The notes under the pieces were generated by a model. That model saw only the letters and a list, made by a program, of their open reading frames with translations, ran no database searches and was not told the origin of the DNA. A DNA stretch of 41,679 bases from Piscirickettsiaceae bacterium NZ-RLO1 (GTDB lineage: Bacteria > Pseudomonadota > Gammaproteobacteria > Piscirickettsiales > Piscirickettsiaceae). Within the stretch, counting starts at the first letter, position 1. The number at the start of each line of letters is the position of its first letter. Shown here piece by piece: positions 17,365 to 25,775 of the stretch. The DNA is taken from contig LVCQ01000010.1 of the NCBI GenBank assembly GCA_001644975.1, positions 1-41,679 on the forward strand, read 5' to 3'. A program made the translations under genes and the position numbers.

Positions 17365-18370
17365 AGAGTCCAGTTTTAACCTAGATGGCATACAAAAATC
17401 GTCTATTTTTTTAATGACGGTTGGTAAAGATGTTGCTGCAACGATTTTGCAGCACTTAAATCCACGTGAAGTGCAGCGCGTTGGTGAGGCCATGGTGAAG
17501 ACAACTAAGGTTGAAAAATCTGAAGTTAAATACGTCTTTGATATTTTTTATGACGCGGTGGCGAGACAAACCGGGCTTGGCATTGGTTCTGATGACTATA
17601 TTCGTGAAATGCTAGTTGGTGCCATGGGTGAAGAGCAAGCCGGTGGTGTCATTGAGCGGATTTTGATTGGCGGCAGTACGAAGGGCTTGGACTCATTGAA
17701 ATGGATGGATGCTCGGGCAGTTGCTGATGTCATTCGCTATGAACACCCACAAATTATGTCGATAGTTTTATCATATATTGATGGGGATCAAGCTGCAGAA
17801 GTGCTGGCGCATTTACCGATGAATCAGCGTTCTGATTTAATGATGCGTGTTGCTTCTTTAGAAGCGGTACAACCGGCAGCCTTGCGGGAATTGAACGAAA
17901 TTTTAGAAAAACAATTTGCGGGTAAGCAAAGCGCTCAGGCTGCGGCGATTGGTGGCGTTAAAACCGCAGCGGATATTATGAATTTCCTTGATAGTACAAT
18001 TGAGGGAGAAATCATGGAGGAGGTAAAAGCGGCGGATGAAGAGCTGGGTCATCAAATTGAGGATTTAATGTTTGTCTTTGATGATTTAATTAATATTGCT
18101 GATCGGGATATGCAGCGTTTATTAACGGATGTTGAGCAAGATAAGCTGATGTTGGCATTAAAAGGTGCGGATAATTCGATGAAAGAAAAAATCTTTAACA
18201 ATATGTCGTCACGGGCTGCGGCAATGTTGCGTGAAGATTTAGAAGTTTCAGCACCTGCGCGCTTAAGTGATGTGGAAACAGCTCAAAAAGAAATTTTAGC
18301 AATAGCACGTAATTTAGCCGATCAAGCAGAAATCTCTCTTGGTGGTGCTGGTGGTGAGGAGATGGTCTAA
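17354..18370 (+). CDS. fliG: Flagellar motor switch protein FliG
   Basis: FliG, about 338 residues, is the torque-generating switch component on the cytoplasmic face of the MS ring. The N-terminal FliF-binding domain starts QKSSIFLMTVGKDVAATILQ. The middle domain has the EHPQIMSIVLSYI motif that contacts FliM. The C-terminal domain (LMFVFDDLINIADRDMQRLL) carries the charged helix that meets the stator. The length equals the family norm (E. coli 331). I prefer ATG 17354 over GTG 17348; both lie inside the end of fliF. Its last codons contain the GAGGAG that serves as Shine-Dalgarno for fliH. The stator genes motAB are not in the window. Confidence 0.96.
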   Translation: MSSEESSFNLDGIQKSSIFLMTVGKDVAATILQHLNPREVQRVGEAMVKTTKVEKSEVKYVFDIFYDAVARQTGLGIGSDDYIREMLVGAMGEEQAGGVIERILIGGSTKGLDSLKWMDARAVADVIRYEHPQIMSIVLSYIDGDQAAEVLAHLPMNQRSDLMMRVASLEAVQPAALRELNEILEKQFAGKQSAQAAAIGGVKTAADIMNFLDSTIEGEIMEEVKAADEELGHQIEDLMFVFDDLINIADRDMQRLLTDVEQDKLMLALKGADNSMKEKIFNNMSSRAAAMLREDLEVSAPARLSDVETAQKEILAIARNLADQAEISLGGAGGEEMV

Positions 18371-19480
18371 TTGGCTGAGAGTGATGAAGAGCTTATTGTT
18401 AGCGCAAGTGAGATTGATCCAGCCTTAGAAACTGCAATGGCAGCAGATATGGTCATTGAAAGTTGGCAAGCCCCTGCATTGGTATTGGGTGAAGTTAAGA
18501 GTAAAGAGTCGTTGGTGCTGAGTCATTATGATGATTATGATCATTGGCAAGTCCCCGGGTTATCGACTAGTTATGAGCAAGAGCATCAGCCCTTGGTACA
18601 TGAGGTTGATGAAGATGAAAAAATCTCTTGGCCGTGTGTTGCAGAAAATAATAAAGAGCATAGTGCCAGCTTAAGTGATAGTGATTTTAATAAAGAGCAA
18701 GAATCTGTTGCTTTAGGTGATGTTGATGATATTAGTATCGAAGATATTACGGTAACCGCAGCTGATCTTGAAGAACTTCATAAAAAAGCCCATGAAGATG
18801 GCTTTGCTATTGGTAAAGCCGCAGGTTTTAGCGCTGGACAAGCTGCAGGTGAGGCGCAGGGGTATCAGGAAGCTTATGCTCAAGCACAGGCTGAAATCAA
18901 TCAGAAAAAACAAGAACTAGAGCAGGAAAAATCAAAATTAATTGAAATGATGAATAGCTTAACTCACCCATTTGAAGAGGTGAGTGATAAATTAAAAGAC
19001 GAGTTATTGCATTTTATCACCCAATTAAGTGAAGAGATTGCTAAAGAGCAGTGCTTAATATCTGCAGATGGACTCAAGGATATTATTAATCAGATATTAG
19101 CTAAGTTATTTGCAGAGGAAAAAATCAAGATTTCTTTAAATCCTGTGGATATAGAACGCATTAAAGAGCAAGAAAATGAGGAATTACTCTCAGAAAATAT
19201 CGATTTTATCGAAGATGATGCGATTACTGTCGGCGGCTGTGTGGTTGATGCTGGGGCTTCACGTGTGGATATGACCATGGAAAATCGTATTCGTGATATG
19301 ACGCAGCAAATTTTTTCTGAGAATAAAAATAAATTATTTAACATTAAAAACAGTAGTGAAGATAAAGAAGAAATTAAAGAAAAAAATTATAATAAAAATA
19401 ATGATAAAAATTTAATAAATAATAATACTGCAGAAAATCCGATCGATAGTAATGATCAAGATCAACATTCGGAGTCATGA
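18371..19480 (+). CDS. fliH: Flagellar export regulator FliH
   Basis: FliH, 369 residues, binds and restrains the export ATPase FliI and docks it to the C ring. It starts with TTG immediately after the fliG stop; GAGGAG at 18356-18361, 9 bases upstream, supports this start. The first 130 residues are an acidic extension of low complexity. Residues about 137-170 contain the small-residue repeat typical of FliH (GFAIGKAAGFSAGQAAGEAQ). A coiled coil follows, then the FliH C-domain. The last 50 residues are Asn/Lys/Asp-rich. At 369 residues it is much longer than E. coli FliH (228), the excess being in both low-complexity ends. It overlaps fliI by a base or a few. Confidence 0.88.
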   Translation: MAESDEELIVSASEIDPALETAMAADMVIESWQAPALVLGEVKSKESLVLSHYDDYDHWQVPGLSTSYEQEHQPLVHEVDEDEKISWPCVAENNKEHSASLSDSDFNKEQESVALGDVDDISIEDITVTAADLEELHKKAHEDGFAIGKAAGFSAGQAAGEAQGYQEAYAQAQAEINQKKQELEQEKSKLIEMMNSLTHPFEEVSDKLKDELLHFITQLSEEIAKEQCLISADGLKDIINQILAKLFAEEKIKISLNPVDIERIKEQENEELLSENIDFIEDDAITVGGCVVDAGASRVDMTMENRIRDMTQQIFSENKNKLFNIKNSSEDKEEIKEKNYNKNNDKNLINNNTAENPIDSNDQDQHSES

Positions 19481-20832
19481 TGAAAACTTTATCGGAGGTC
19501 ATCGGTGATAAGTTATATGCACATCAACAGAGGATGCAAACATCGCCAGTTAAGGTTGAAGGTTACCTCACTCGCATGGTGGGTTTGACGCTAGAGGCGA
19601 AGGGCTGTCAAGCGATGATGGGAGAGCGTTGCTTGGTTGATGATGCACAGGGAAGTTTTGAAGCTGAAGTGGTTGGTTTTTCAGAAGATATTATTTATTT
19701 GATGCCCATTAGTTCTATGCAGGGGATTAGTGTCGGTGCACGGGTTTCACCGCTTGGCACTGTTGCTGAAGTTGAGGTTGGTGAGAGCTTACTTGGTCGT
19801 GTAATTGATGGCGAAGGCCAGCCTTTAGACGGAGAGCCTCCCCCATTATTAACGGTTAAAAGGCCCTTAGTTGCCGAGCCGATTAATCCATTGAGCCGCC
19901 AGGCGGTTGAAGAAGTGCTGGATGTTGGGGTGCGCGCGGTAAATGCCTTATTAACTATTGGTAAAGGTCAACGCATTGGCCTGTTAGCTGGCAGTGGTGT
20001 GGGTAAAAGTGTTTTGCTGGGGATGATGGCGCGTTTTTGTCAGGCGGATGTGGTTATTATTGGCTTAATTGGTGAGCGCGGCCGTGAGGTGAAGGAGTTT
20101 ATTGAAGATAATTTAGGTCCAGAGGGTTTAAAGCATTCTGTTGTGATTGTTGCACCAGCAGATCATCCTCCATTAGCGCGTATGCATGGCGCTATGCGGG
20201 CTACGGCGATTGCGGAATACTTTCGTGAGCAGGGTAAAGATGTTTTGTTACTGATGGACTCACTCTCACGCTTTGCTCAAGCCCAGCGCGAAATTGCTTT
20301 AGCTGTGGGTGAGCCGCCAGCAACGAAAGGCTATCCACCGTCGGTGTTCTCACGTCTACCGATGCTTGTTGAGCGCGCGGGGAATGATGATGGGCAGGGG
20401 AGTATGACCGCGTTTTATACGGTATTAGCTGAAGGAGATGATCAGCAAGATCCGATTGTTGATGCAGCGCGTGCCGTGTTGGATGGGCACTTTGTGCTAT
20501 CTCGATCATTGGCTGATGAAGGACACTATCCGGCGATCGATATTGAAGCGTCGATTAGTCGTATTATGCCTCTGATTACAAAAGTTGAGCATCAAGAGTT
20601 AGCTCGATTACTCAAACAGCTTTATGCACATTATATGCAAAATAAAGACTTTATTCAGATGGGGGTGTACCAAGCGGGTAGTGATGCTTTGCTCGATCAG
20701 GTCATTGCTTTATTACCGGCCATTAAAAATTTTTTAACTCAGCCTATGACTGAACAGGCGAGTTTTACACAAGCGTTGACTGATCTAGGTCAATTGATCA
20801 ATGGTCAAGTAAAAACATCAGTTGCATCATGA
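19480..20832 (+). CDS. fliI: Flagellum-specific ATPase FliI
   Basis: FliI, 450 residues, is the F1-beta-like hexameric ATPase that energises and orders export through the flagellar type III apparatus. Walker A is AGSGVGKS (about 170-177). Walker B ends VLLLMDSLSRFAQA; the catalytic Glu is in GERGREVKEFIED. The conserved KGYPPSVFSRLPMLVERAG and GDDQQDPIVDAARAVLDGH segments are present. Two adjacent ATG codons (19477, 19480) are possible. The Shine-Dalgarno GGAG at 19471-19474 is better spaced for 19480. It overlaps the fliH stop upstream and fliJ (ATGA) downstream, so fliH-I-J are translationally coupled. Confidence 0.96.
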   Translation: MKTLSEVIGDKLYAHQQRMQTSPVKVEGYLTRMVGLTLEAKGCQAMMGERCLVDDAQGSFEAEVVGFSEDIIYLMPISSMQGISVGARVSPLGTVAEVEVGESLLGRVIDGEGQPLDGEPPPLLTVKRPLVAEPINPLSRQAVEEVLDVGVRAVNALLTIGKGQRIGLLAGSGVGKSVLLGMMARFCQADVVIIGLIGERGREVKEFIEDNLGPEGLKHSVVIVAPADHPPLARMHGAMRATAIAEYFREQGKDVLLLMDSLSRFAQAQREIALAVGEPPATKGYPPSVFSRLPMLVERAGNDDGQGSMTAFYTVLAEGDDQQDPIVDAARAVLDGHFVLSRSLADEGHYPAIDIEASISRIMPLITKVEHQELARLLKQLYAHYMQNKDFIQMGVYQAGSDALLDQVIALLPAIKNFLTQPMTEQASFTQALTDLGQLINGQVKTSVAS

Positions 20833-21263
20833 AACGCTCTCAACGTTTAGTGAATATTATTAAAATTGCAGAATATCAAGAGAGTAAATTAGCAAAGCAG
20901 TTGGCAGCGTCTAGAAATACATTAAAGCAGTACCAAGAACAATTAGCTATGTTAGATTTATATTTAAATGATTATTTGAAAAAATTATCGGCAATTAAAA
21001 AAAATAATCAAGAGGTTACAATCAGCGAGCTTACTATTTACCATGATTTTATTCATACGATAGAGCAAGGAATTAAGCGTCAGCAGCACTTTATTGCTGA
21101 TGCGAGCACAGTGATTCGGCGCCATGAGCAAGAGTGGTGCAAAGCCCGCGCGAAGGTTGATTCATTTAAGCATCTACAACAAAAATTTAAAAACGAAGAA
21201 GATCGAGAATTAGATCGTCAAGAACAACGGATGATTGATGATTATGTGAATCGACCACGTTAA
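20829..21263 (+). CDS. fliJ: Flagellar export chaperone FliJ
   Basis: FliJ, 144 residues, is an almost wholly alpha-helical antiparallel coiled coil resembling the F1 gamma subunit. It sits in the FliI hexamer and escorts export chaperones. The sequence is rich in Lys, Gln and Glu with heptad spacing (RLVNIIKIAEYQESKLAKQL at the start, QEQRMIDDYVNRPR at the end). The assignment rests on the helical pattern, the size (E. coli 147) and its place after fliI with an ATGA overlap, because FliJ sequences diverge strongly. A sigma-54-like promoter lies just after its stop, before fliK. Confidence 0.88.
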   Translation: MKRSQRLVNIIKIAEYQESKLAKQLAASRNTLKQYQEQLAMLDLYLNDYLKKLSAIKKNNQEVTISELTIYHDFIHTIEQGIKRQQHFIADASTVIRRHEQEWCKARAKVDSFKHLQQKFKNEEDRELDRQEQRMIDDYVNRPR

Positions 21264-21264
21264 A

Positions 21265-21283
21265 GTAGGCATGCTTTTTGCCT
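21265..21283 (+). promoter_or_regulatory. Candidate sigma-54 promoter of fliK
   Basis: AGGCATGCTTTTTGCC has GG (21268-21269) and GC (21280-21281) 10 bases apart and a TTTTTGC -12 box. It lies about 40 bases before the fliK ATG. AGGCA and TGCCT could also pair as a short hairpin, so a weak terminator after fliJ is the alternative. Confidence 0.6.
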
Positions 21284-21321
21284 CATTCTTTAGCGATTGT
21301 GAGGGAAAATAATAGAGAACA

Positions 21322-22818
21322 ATGATGATAACGATAAATCAATCGTCAGCGCTTGATTTGATTAGCGTGACACCTGCTGACACTGGTTCTAATTCTGCTG
21401 CCAGTCCCAGTCCTAGCTCTACTTTAGTTGGTGAAGCTGCAGTGATAGAAACTGGTGACTTTAGTGCACTTGTGAGTGCTGCTTTGACTGAAGAGAGCGT
21501 AGAGGATTCAGCAAAATTAGCTAAATTAGCGAAAGTGATGGCAGTAGAGGAGCTTCCAGTGGCTGTTTTAGCAGAAGAGAGTCAGTTGGAATCTGACGGC
21601 CTTAATATTCCGGTGGCAGAACTGGATTTAAACCCCAGTGCAGATTTAAATATTAATGGGTTGGATAAAAAAAGCAGTGTCGCTAAAAATTTTATTATTT
21701 CTTTGCAGCAAAAAACATTAAATCAAGAAGATGAGCTTATTGTTAAAGCCGCGACTGTTGATGATTCAATAATTACGATAAAGGCAGAGTTTGATCAGAA
21801 TAAAGAAGATATTGAATTAGCTGTGAAATTGCCTATTGAAGAAGACCTGTCTGATCAGGACGATCGCTCTGTTAAGCATGGACTATTTATTAATAACCCA
21901 ATGAATGCAATAAAGTTAGAGCCAGAAAAGGCATTAAGCTTAGGGCAAGCTGGTGGTGTTAATGATAATGTTGTAAATATTACAGAAGAGAATAATCTTA
22001 CAGAAGCGGTAGCGTTAGCAAAAGTATCAAAAATAGCACAACTAAATACAATAAATAATGGGCTGGAAGATAACAATTTAGCACTTTCTCGTCGAGAGGA
22101 GCTGACTCTAGTAGAACTGGCAAAAAAGTCAGCTGATATTCAGCATAAAAATACAAATGAGATATTAAGTGAAAGTGAGTTTCCTCAAGAAAAGCTAAAT
22201 CATTTAGCTGAGCAGGTTAAGACAGAAATTTTGCCAAAGTCCTCAGGATTATCATTCGCTAAATTACCTGATAGCTATATTACGAATCAATGGGTAAACA
22301 GTCAGTTTAATATTGCAAGTTCTGTATTACAGCAAGAACGTATTCAAGTGTCAGCGGCTCAGCATTTTGATCAGCCGATTCCCTTGATGGATGAGGCTGA
22401 GCTTGCTCCTGCGTTAGGGCAGCGTTTACAGATTATGCTCAATCGGCAATTAAATAATGCAACTATTGCCTTAGATCCACCAGAGTTAGGCCCATTGATG
22501 ATAAAACTTCATGTGGATGCTAGTCAAAAAACGCACTTAACCTTTACGACACATAGTGATGTGGTCAGAGAGGTGATTGAACAGCAGTTGCCTAGGCTTA
22601 AAGAGATGTTTGATAGTCAGGGCTTAGCCCTTGGTGATGCCAATGTCGCAGGACAGGGCACGTTTTCACAAGGTCAAAATTTTAATGAAGAGAAAGAACA
22701 TAATAAAAATAGTATGAGTAACGCTCAAGAGAGTGAAGATTTTTTGGCTGATGAGCACAAAGTAGAACCGGCTAAAGGTCAATATATTAGGAATTTAGGT
22801 GTTGATTTATTTGCATGA
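21322..22818 (+). CDS. fliK: Flagellar hook-length control protein FliK
   Basis: FliK, 498 residues, is a secreted ruler that measures the hook and switches export specificity from hook to filament. The first 350 residues are low-complexity, acidic and Ala/Leu/Asn-rich, as usual for the ruler part. The C-terminal Flg_hook domain (PF02120) is clear at about 365-450: LNNATIALDPPELGPLMIKLHVD, then VREVIEQQLPRLKEMFDSQGLALGDANVAG. It is preceded by a sigma-54-like promoter. Unlike in pseudomonads, fliL/M/N/O/P/Q/R do not follow; a gene of opposite orientation ends 12 bases after the stop, so the operon stops here. Two ATG codons at 21322 and 21325 are possible starts. Confidence 0.9.
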   Translation: MMITINQSSALDLISVTPADTGSNSAASPSPSSTLVGEAAVIETGDFSALVSAALTEESVEDSAKLAKLAKVMAVEELPVAVLAEESQLESDGLNIPVAELDLNPSADLNINGLDKKSSVAKNFIISLQQKTLNQEDELIVKAATVDDSIITIKAEFDQNKEDIELAVKLPIEEDLSDQDDRSVKHGLFINNPMNAIKLEPEKALSLGQAGGVNDNVVNITEENNLTEAVALAKVSKIAQLNTINNGLEDNNLALSRREELTLVELAKKSADIQHKNTNEILSESEFPQEKLNHLAEQVKTEILPKSSGLSFAKLPDSYITNQWVNSQFNIASSVLQQERIQVSAAQHFDQPIPLMDEAELAPALGQRLQIMLNRQLNNATIALDPPELGPLMIKLHVDASQKTHLTFTTHSDVVREVIEQQLPRLKEMFDSQGLALGDANVAGQGTFSQGQNFNEEKEHNKNSMSNAQESEDFLADEHKVEPAKGQYIRNLGVDLFA

Positions 22819-22829
22819 TTCTATACAAA

Positions 22830-23345
22830 TTAGCGGCTTGATATAGCCAAGTTTCTTATAATAAGTGCTACTACATTGCATACAGTAACGATGAGACTGA
22901 TGATAGCTGCACCAATAAAGGCCAGTGATAGTCCATATAAAACAATATAATGGAAGAAGTTTTTAAGAGATAAAAAAGGGTGAATCATTGGTGGCGGATT
23001 AATCATACCAGAACCCCCTGGATATTTAATCATATAAGCAATCCCTGGATAAATGCTCGCCCAAGAAAAATAAAATAAAAACATAAATAGAGCATTGGTT
23101 AACAGCAGCTGTATAAAGTAGATAGTTGTGGGTTTTGCAAGACGAAAGTGGGCAAGGTCTTTATAGAAAAAGTAAGCACAGACTGTACTTGGTATTGCTA
23201 GTCCAACAACCCATTGGTAGCTAAATAAATAAAATGACACTGGGTAGCCAAGGAGGATAGATATTATAAAAAACGAACTAATAATCAATAAAAATTGATA
23301 AAATGAAATTTTTAACCTGGTTAACTTATGATTTATTATTTTCAT
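22830..23345 (-). CDS. Hypothetical four-helix membrane protein
   Basis: This 171-residue integral membrane protein is of no recognised family. Four hydrophobic stretches lie at about 14-34, 42-60, 75-98 and 133-163. The loop between helices 3 and 4 contains a short Gly/Pro-rich piece (YPGGSGMINPPPMIHP). The N-terminus is Lys/Arg-rich, consistent with a cytoplasmic start. It ends 12 bases from the fliK stop, convergent, which interrupts what is elsewhere a continuous fliK-fliL-fliM order. There is no signal of a flagellar role. It is a single gene behind an AT-rich leader. Confidence 0.6.
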   Translation of the reverse strand: MKIINHKLTRLKISFYQFLLIISSFFIISILLGYPVSFYLFSYQWVVGLAIPSTVCAYFFYKDLAHFRLAKPTTIYFIQLLLTNALFMFLFYFSWASIYPGIAYMIKYPGGSGMINPPPMIHPFLSLKNFFHYIVLYGLSLAFIGAAIISLIVTVCNVVALIIRNLAISSR

Positions 23346-23774
23346 GATGATTTTAAATCGTACCTTTTTTTACTGTCAAATAAATTGAGTGTTTTTTTTT
23401 ACGTTAGTGTAAGGGTGGCTATGATTGGTAGTTACCTCATTTATTTACAGTGTCATGTATTGAGTGGATATTGAATGGTTTATTCTAGCGTTAAAAATAT
23501 AAGTTTTATAATTGCGAAAATAACAAATATTTTTAGTTTGGTGTAAGTTTTAAGATTATATTTTAGCTTAATAGATATAGTAGTTTATTTTTTAGCTAAA
23601 AATAAACAATGATTATTGTGAAAAATATCTGAAAAAATATTTAAATATTTTAATTTTCTTAAGGTGGTTTGATAAGGTGAAGATCAGCCGTTGCCCTGCT
23701 CCGTATATCAAAGAGGAGAGATTAAAAGCTGATACTATCATCAACTGCCGAAGCTTATGAAGCTTTAGTTATGG
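23346..23774. other. AT-rich intergenic region with a possible micro-ORF
   Basis: This 429-base region between two minus-strand genes is mostly AT-rich with no terminator or promoter I would defend. A plus-strand GTG at 23677, preceded by AAGG, opens 27 codons of coding-like sequence to TGA 23758-23760, next to the less AT-rich block 23680-23760. AAGCTT-ATG-AAGCTT at 23751-23765 can form a small hairpin. Nothing else is evident. Confidence 0.3.
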
Positions 23775-24815
23775 CTAATGAGAAATTTGAGGGCGGCCTT
23801 CTATTATACTGGATAACGCGCCTGTTGTTGTGGTGATATTAACCAAATCAAAACCTGCTTTATTCAACAACTCTTTAAAGTCATTTTCTGTACGTTGTTT
23901 TCCAGTAAGATAAATCATCATTTCAACATCCCGTATTTTTTCTCTGATGCCAGAGTCATCTGTGGGGACAACGACGTCAATAACAAAGAGTTTGCTTTGG
24001 CTATGCATTTGTGAACGGCAATTTTTTAAGATTGTGATGGCTTTATCATCATCCCAGTTGTGTAATACTTTGCGCATTAAATAGACGTCACCACCACTGG
24101 GTACGGACTGAAAAAAGTCAGTTGCTATAAATTGGCAGCGGTTGGCTAAATCTTGTTGTGTTAGTTTTGATTTCGCTGCTTCTAATACCTCTGCTCTATC
24201 AGCAAGAATGGCTGTTATATGTGGGTTTTTATTTAAAATTCCTGCTATTAGGCCACCTTCTCCTGAACCAATATCAACTAATGTATTGATATTGTCCGGA
24301 TTAAAGTGCTCAACGATGTTATTTAGGTCAATGTTGGTTAGATTATGCATGGCTTTACCAAAAAGAGCATCGTCATTCGGGTTCTGGCGTAAATGGCGAT
24401 ATAAGTCAGTTTGAAAGATGGTTTCGAATGCGCTGTTACCACTTTTTACGCAGTCGAATAAAGCACCTTGAGGCTGCCACCCCATATGGCCAGAATTTAG
24501 CATGGATATGTAACGCAAGCTTTCTTTATGGTCAGAGAGAAGAAACTCGCTCATTGTAGTTAATTCATATTGATTGTTTGAGTTTTCTTTGAATATGCCA
24601 AGTGCAACTAATGGTCGCATCAAACGATAAAGTGATTGGCTATCAGCTGCTACATTGACTGCGAGTTCATCGATATTTAATGGCTGATTTTGCAGTTTAT
24701 CAGCGATGCCGAGTTGTGCTGCGACTCCAACAAGCTGGCCGGCAAGAGAAATTAAAGTAAAATCTATCATTTGCTCTTTAGGGTTGTTATTTCCCAAAAA
24801 ATTTTCTTTGTTCAC
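23775..24815 (-). CDS. SAM-dependent O-methyltransferase (COMT/ASMT type)
   Basis: This 346-residue class I methyltransferase of the PF00891 O-methyltransferase family carries an N-terminal winged-helix dimerisation domain. The dimerisation domain covers about 15-100 (LAGQLVGVAAQLGIADKL). The SAM-binding motif is DIGSGEGGLIAGIL at about 187-200. The region LMRKVLHNWDDDKAITILKN carries the catalytic His of HNWDD, as in hydroxyneurosporene and caffeate methyltransferases. It probably methylates a hydroxyl on a small aromatic or polyketide-like metabolite; the substrate cannot be told. It starts with GTG, supported by AAGGA 7 bases upstream on the minus strand. No biosynthetic cluster surrounds it. 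Confidence 0.88.
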   Translation of the reverse strand: MNKENFLGNNNPKEQMIDFTLISLAGQLVGVAAQLGIADKLQNQPLNIDELAVNVAADSQSLYRLMRPLVALGIFKENSNNQYELTTMSEFLLSDHKESLRYISMLNSGHMGWQPQGALFDCVKSGNSAFETIFQTDLYRHLRQNPNDDALFGKAMHNLTNIDLNNIVEHFNPDNINTLVDIGSGEGGLIAGILNKNPHITAILADRAEVLEAAKSKLTQQDLANRCQFIATDFFQSVPSGGDVYLMRKVLHNWDDDKAITILKNCRSQMHSQSKLFVIDVVVPTDDSGIREKIRDVEMMIYLTGKQRTENDFKELLNKAGFDLVNITTTTGALSSIIEGRPQISH

Positions 24816-25134
24816 TGTATTATCCTTACATTGTGGAAAATAGTTAGTTTATTAATAGAGTGATATCTTATTTTTTATGTTGGCTGTTGAGTTTAAAATA
24901 ATTAATAAGAAAGAGCTTTCGCTGACATTTTATTGATTATTGATTTAGTTATAAATAAACCGATGATTAATATCATACTTGATATGGAGAAAAATAATAA
25001 TAAAGGAAAAACATTATTTTTCTTTATTATTTTAGTAATGATAAAGACTGACAGATATTATTAATTGTTACGTATTATTTACATTTGTTTTTTGATAACT
25101 TTATAAGAATCAAATAGTTACTAAGTGATAATGG
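24816..25134. other. AT-rich divergent intergenic region
   Basis: This 319-base region lies between the divergent methyltransferase and unknown-protein genes and must hold both promoters. It is extremely AT-rich, so many boxes resemble -10 elements and I cannot choose among them. No repeats, RNA genes or leader ORFs stand out. Confidence 0.4.
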
Positions 25135-25701
25135 ATGAAGTGGTTTATGGCGATTAATTTTCGTACTTTTAAAAGTTTTACAAAAAGGTTATTAAAAAAG
25201 ATTAAAACTAGTGATGCTAAGGCTAAGGGAATTAATATTTTTGCTAAGCATAAAGCGTATGGGCATAACCCGGAGAGAGGCTTTCAGGAGCTTGTTAAAG
25301 AAGCATGCTTTAAGCGTAATTTATACTGGTATTCGCAAAGAACTGGGCGTACGGTAACGATGAAGGCGATTGAAATCGTGCTTAAAAGTGACCTGGTGGA
25401 GTATTCTGAGTTAAGGAAAAAGTTTATCCCGCCCGGGAAAGATAAACCTGATTATAGCAATAATGCGATGCGTTATTTTGCTCTTAATGGCAGTTTAGAA
25501 GGGTTTGATCCTAATAATAAGCAGGAGAATAAGCGTAATGAGAATTACTTTGCGACAGATAGTAAGTATAATCCATTTGAAAGTATTCAGTCTAAATACA
25601 AAAAAAGTTCTTATAAAACGGTTACACCATTTAATGGTCATCATCAGCGTAGTCGCACAGAGGTGAGTTTTGATTTGGATTTTGACCTTGTTGATCGTTA
25701 A
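25135..25701 (+). CDS. Hypothetical basic protein
   Basis: This 188-residue soluble protein is of no recognised family. The N-terminal 45 residues are strongly basic (FRTFKSFTKRLLKKIKTSDAK). A middle part, about 55-130, looks like a compact mixed domain (RGFQELVKEACFKRNLYWYS, then KAIEIVLKSDLVEYSELRKKF). The last 60 residues are polar and probably disordered, ending in acidic FDLDFDLVDR. It has no signal peptide or membrane segment. ATG 25135 has a weak ribosome site; ATG 25147 (Met5) is an alternative. It has its own intrinsic terminator, so it is a genuine single-gene unit. The position among accessory genes suggests lineage-specific acquisition. An exported effector or nucleic-acid-binding role is possible but not shown. 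Confidence 0.6.
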   Translation: MKWFMAINFRTFKSFTKRLLKKIKTSDAKAKGINIFAKHKAYGHNPERGFQELVKEACFKRNLYWYSQRTGRTVTMKAIEIVLKSDLVEYSELRKKFIPPGKDKPDYSNNAMRYFALNGSLEGFDPNNKQENKRNENYFATDSKYNPFESIQSKYKKSSYKTVTPFNGHHQRSRTEVSFDLDFDLVDR

Positions 25702-25721
25702 AATTACAAGTTCTAATAAAG

Positions 25722-25761
25722 AAGGCCCTTGAAGGGAAGGGGCCTTGATGGATTTTTTTTT
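25722..25761 (+). terminator. Intrinsic terminator after the basic protein gene
   Basis: AAGGCCC (25722-25728) pairs with GGGCCTT (25740-25746), followed within 7 bases by nine T (25753-25761). It sits between convergent genes. Confidence 0.8.
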
Positions 25762-25775
25762 GGTTTATGAGTTGA

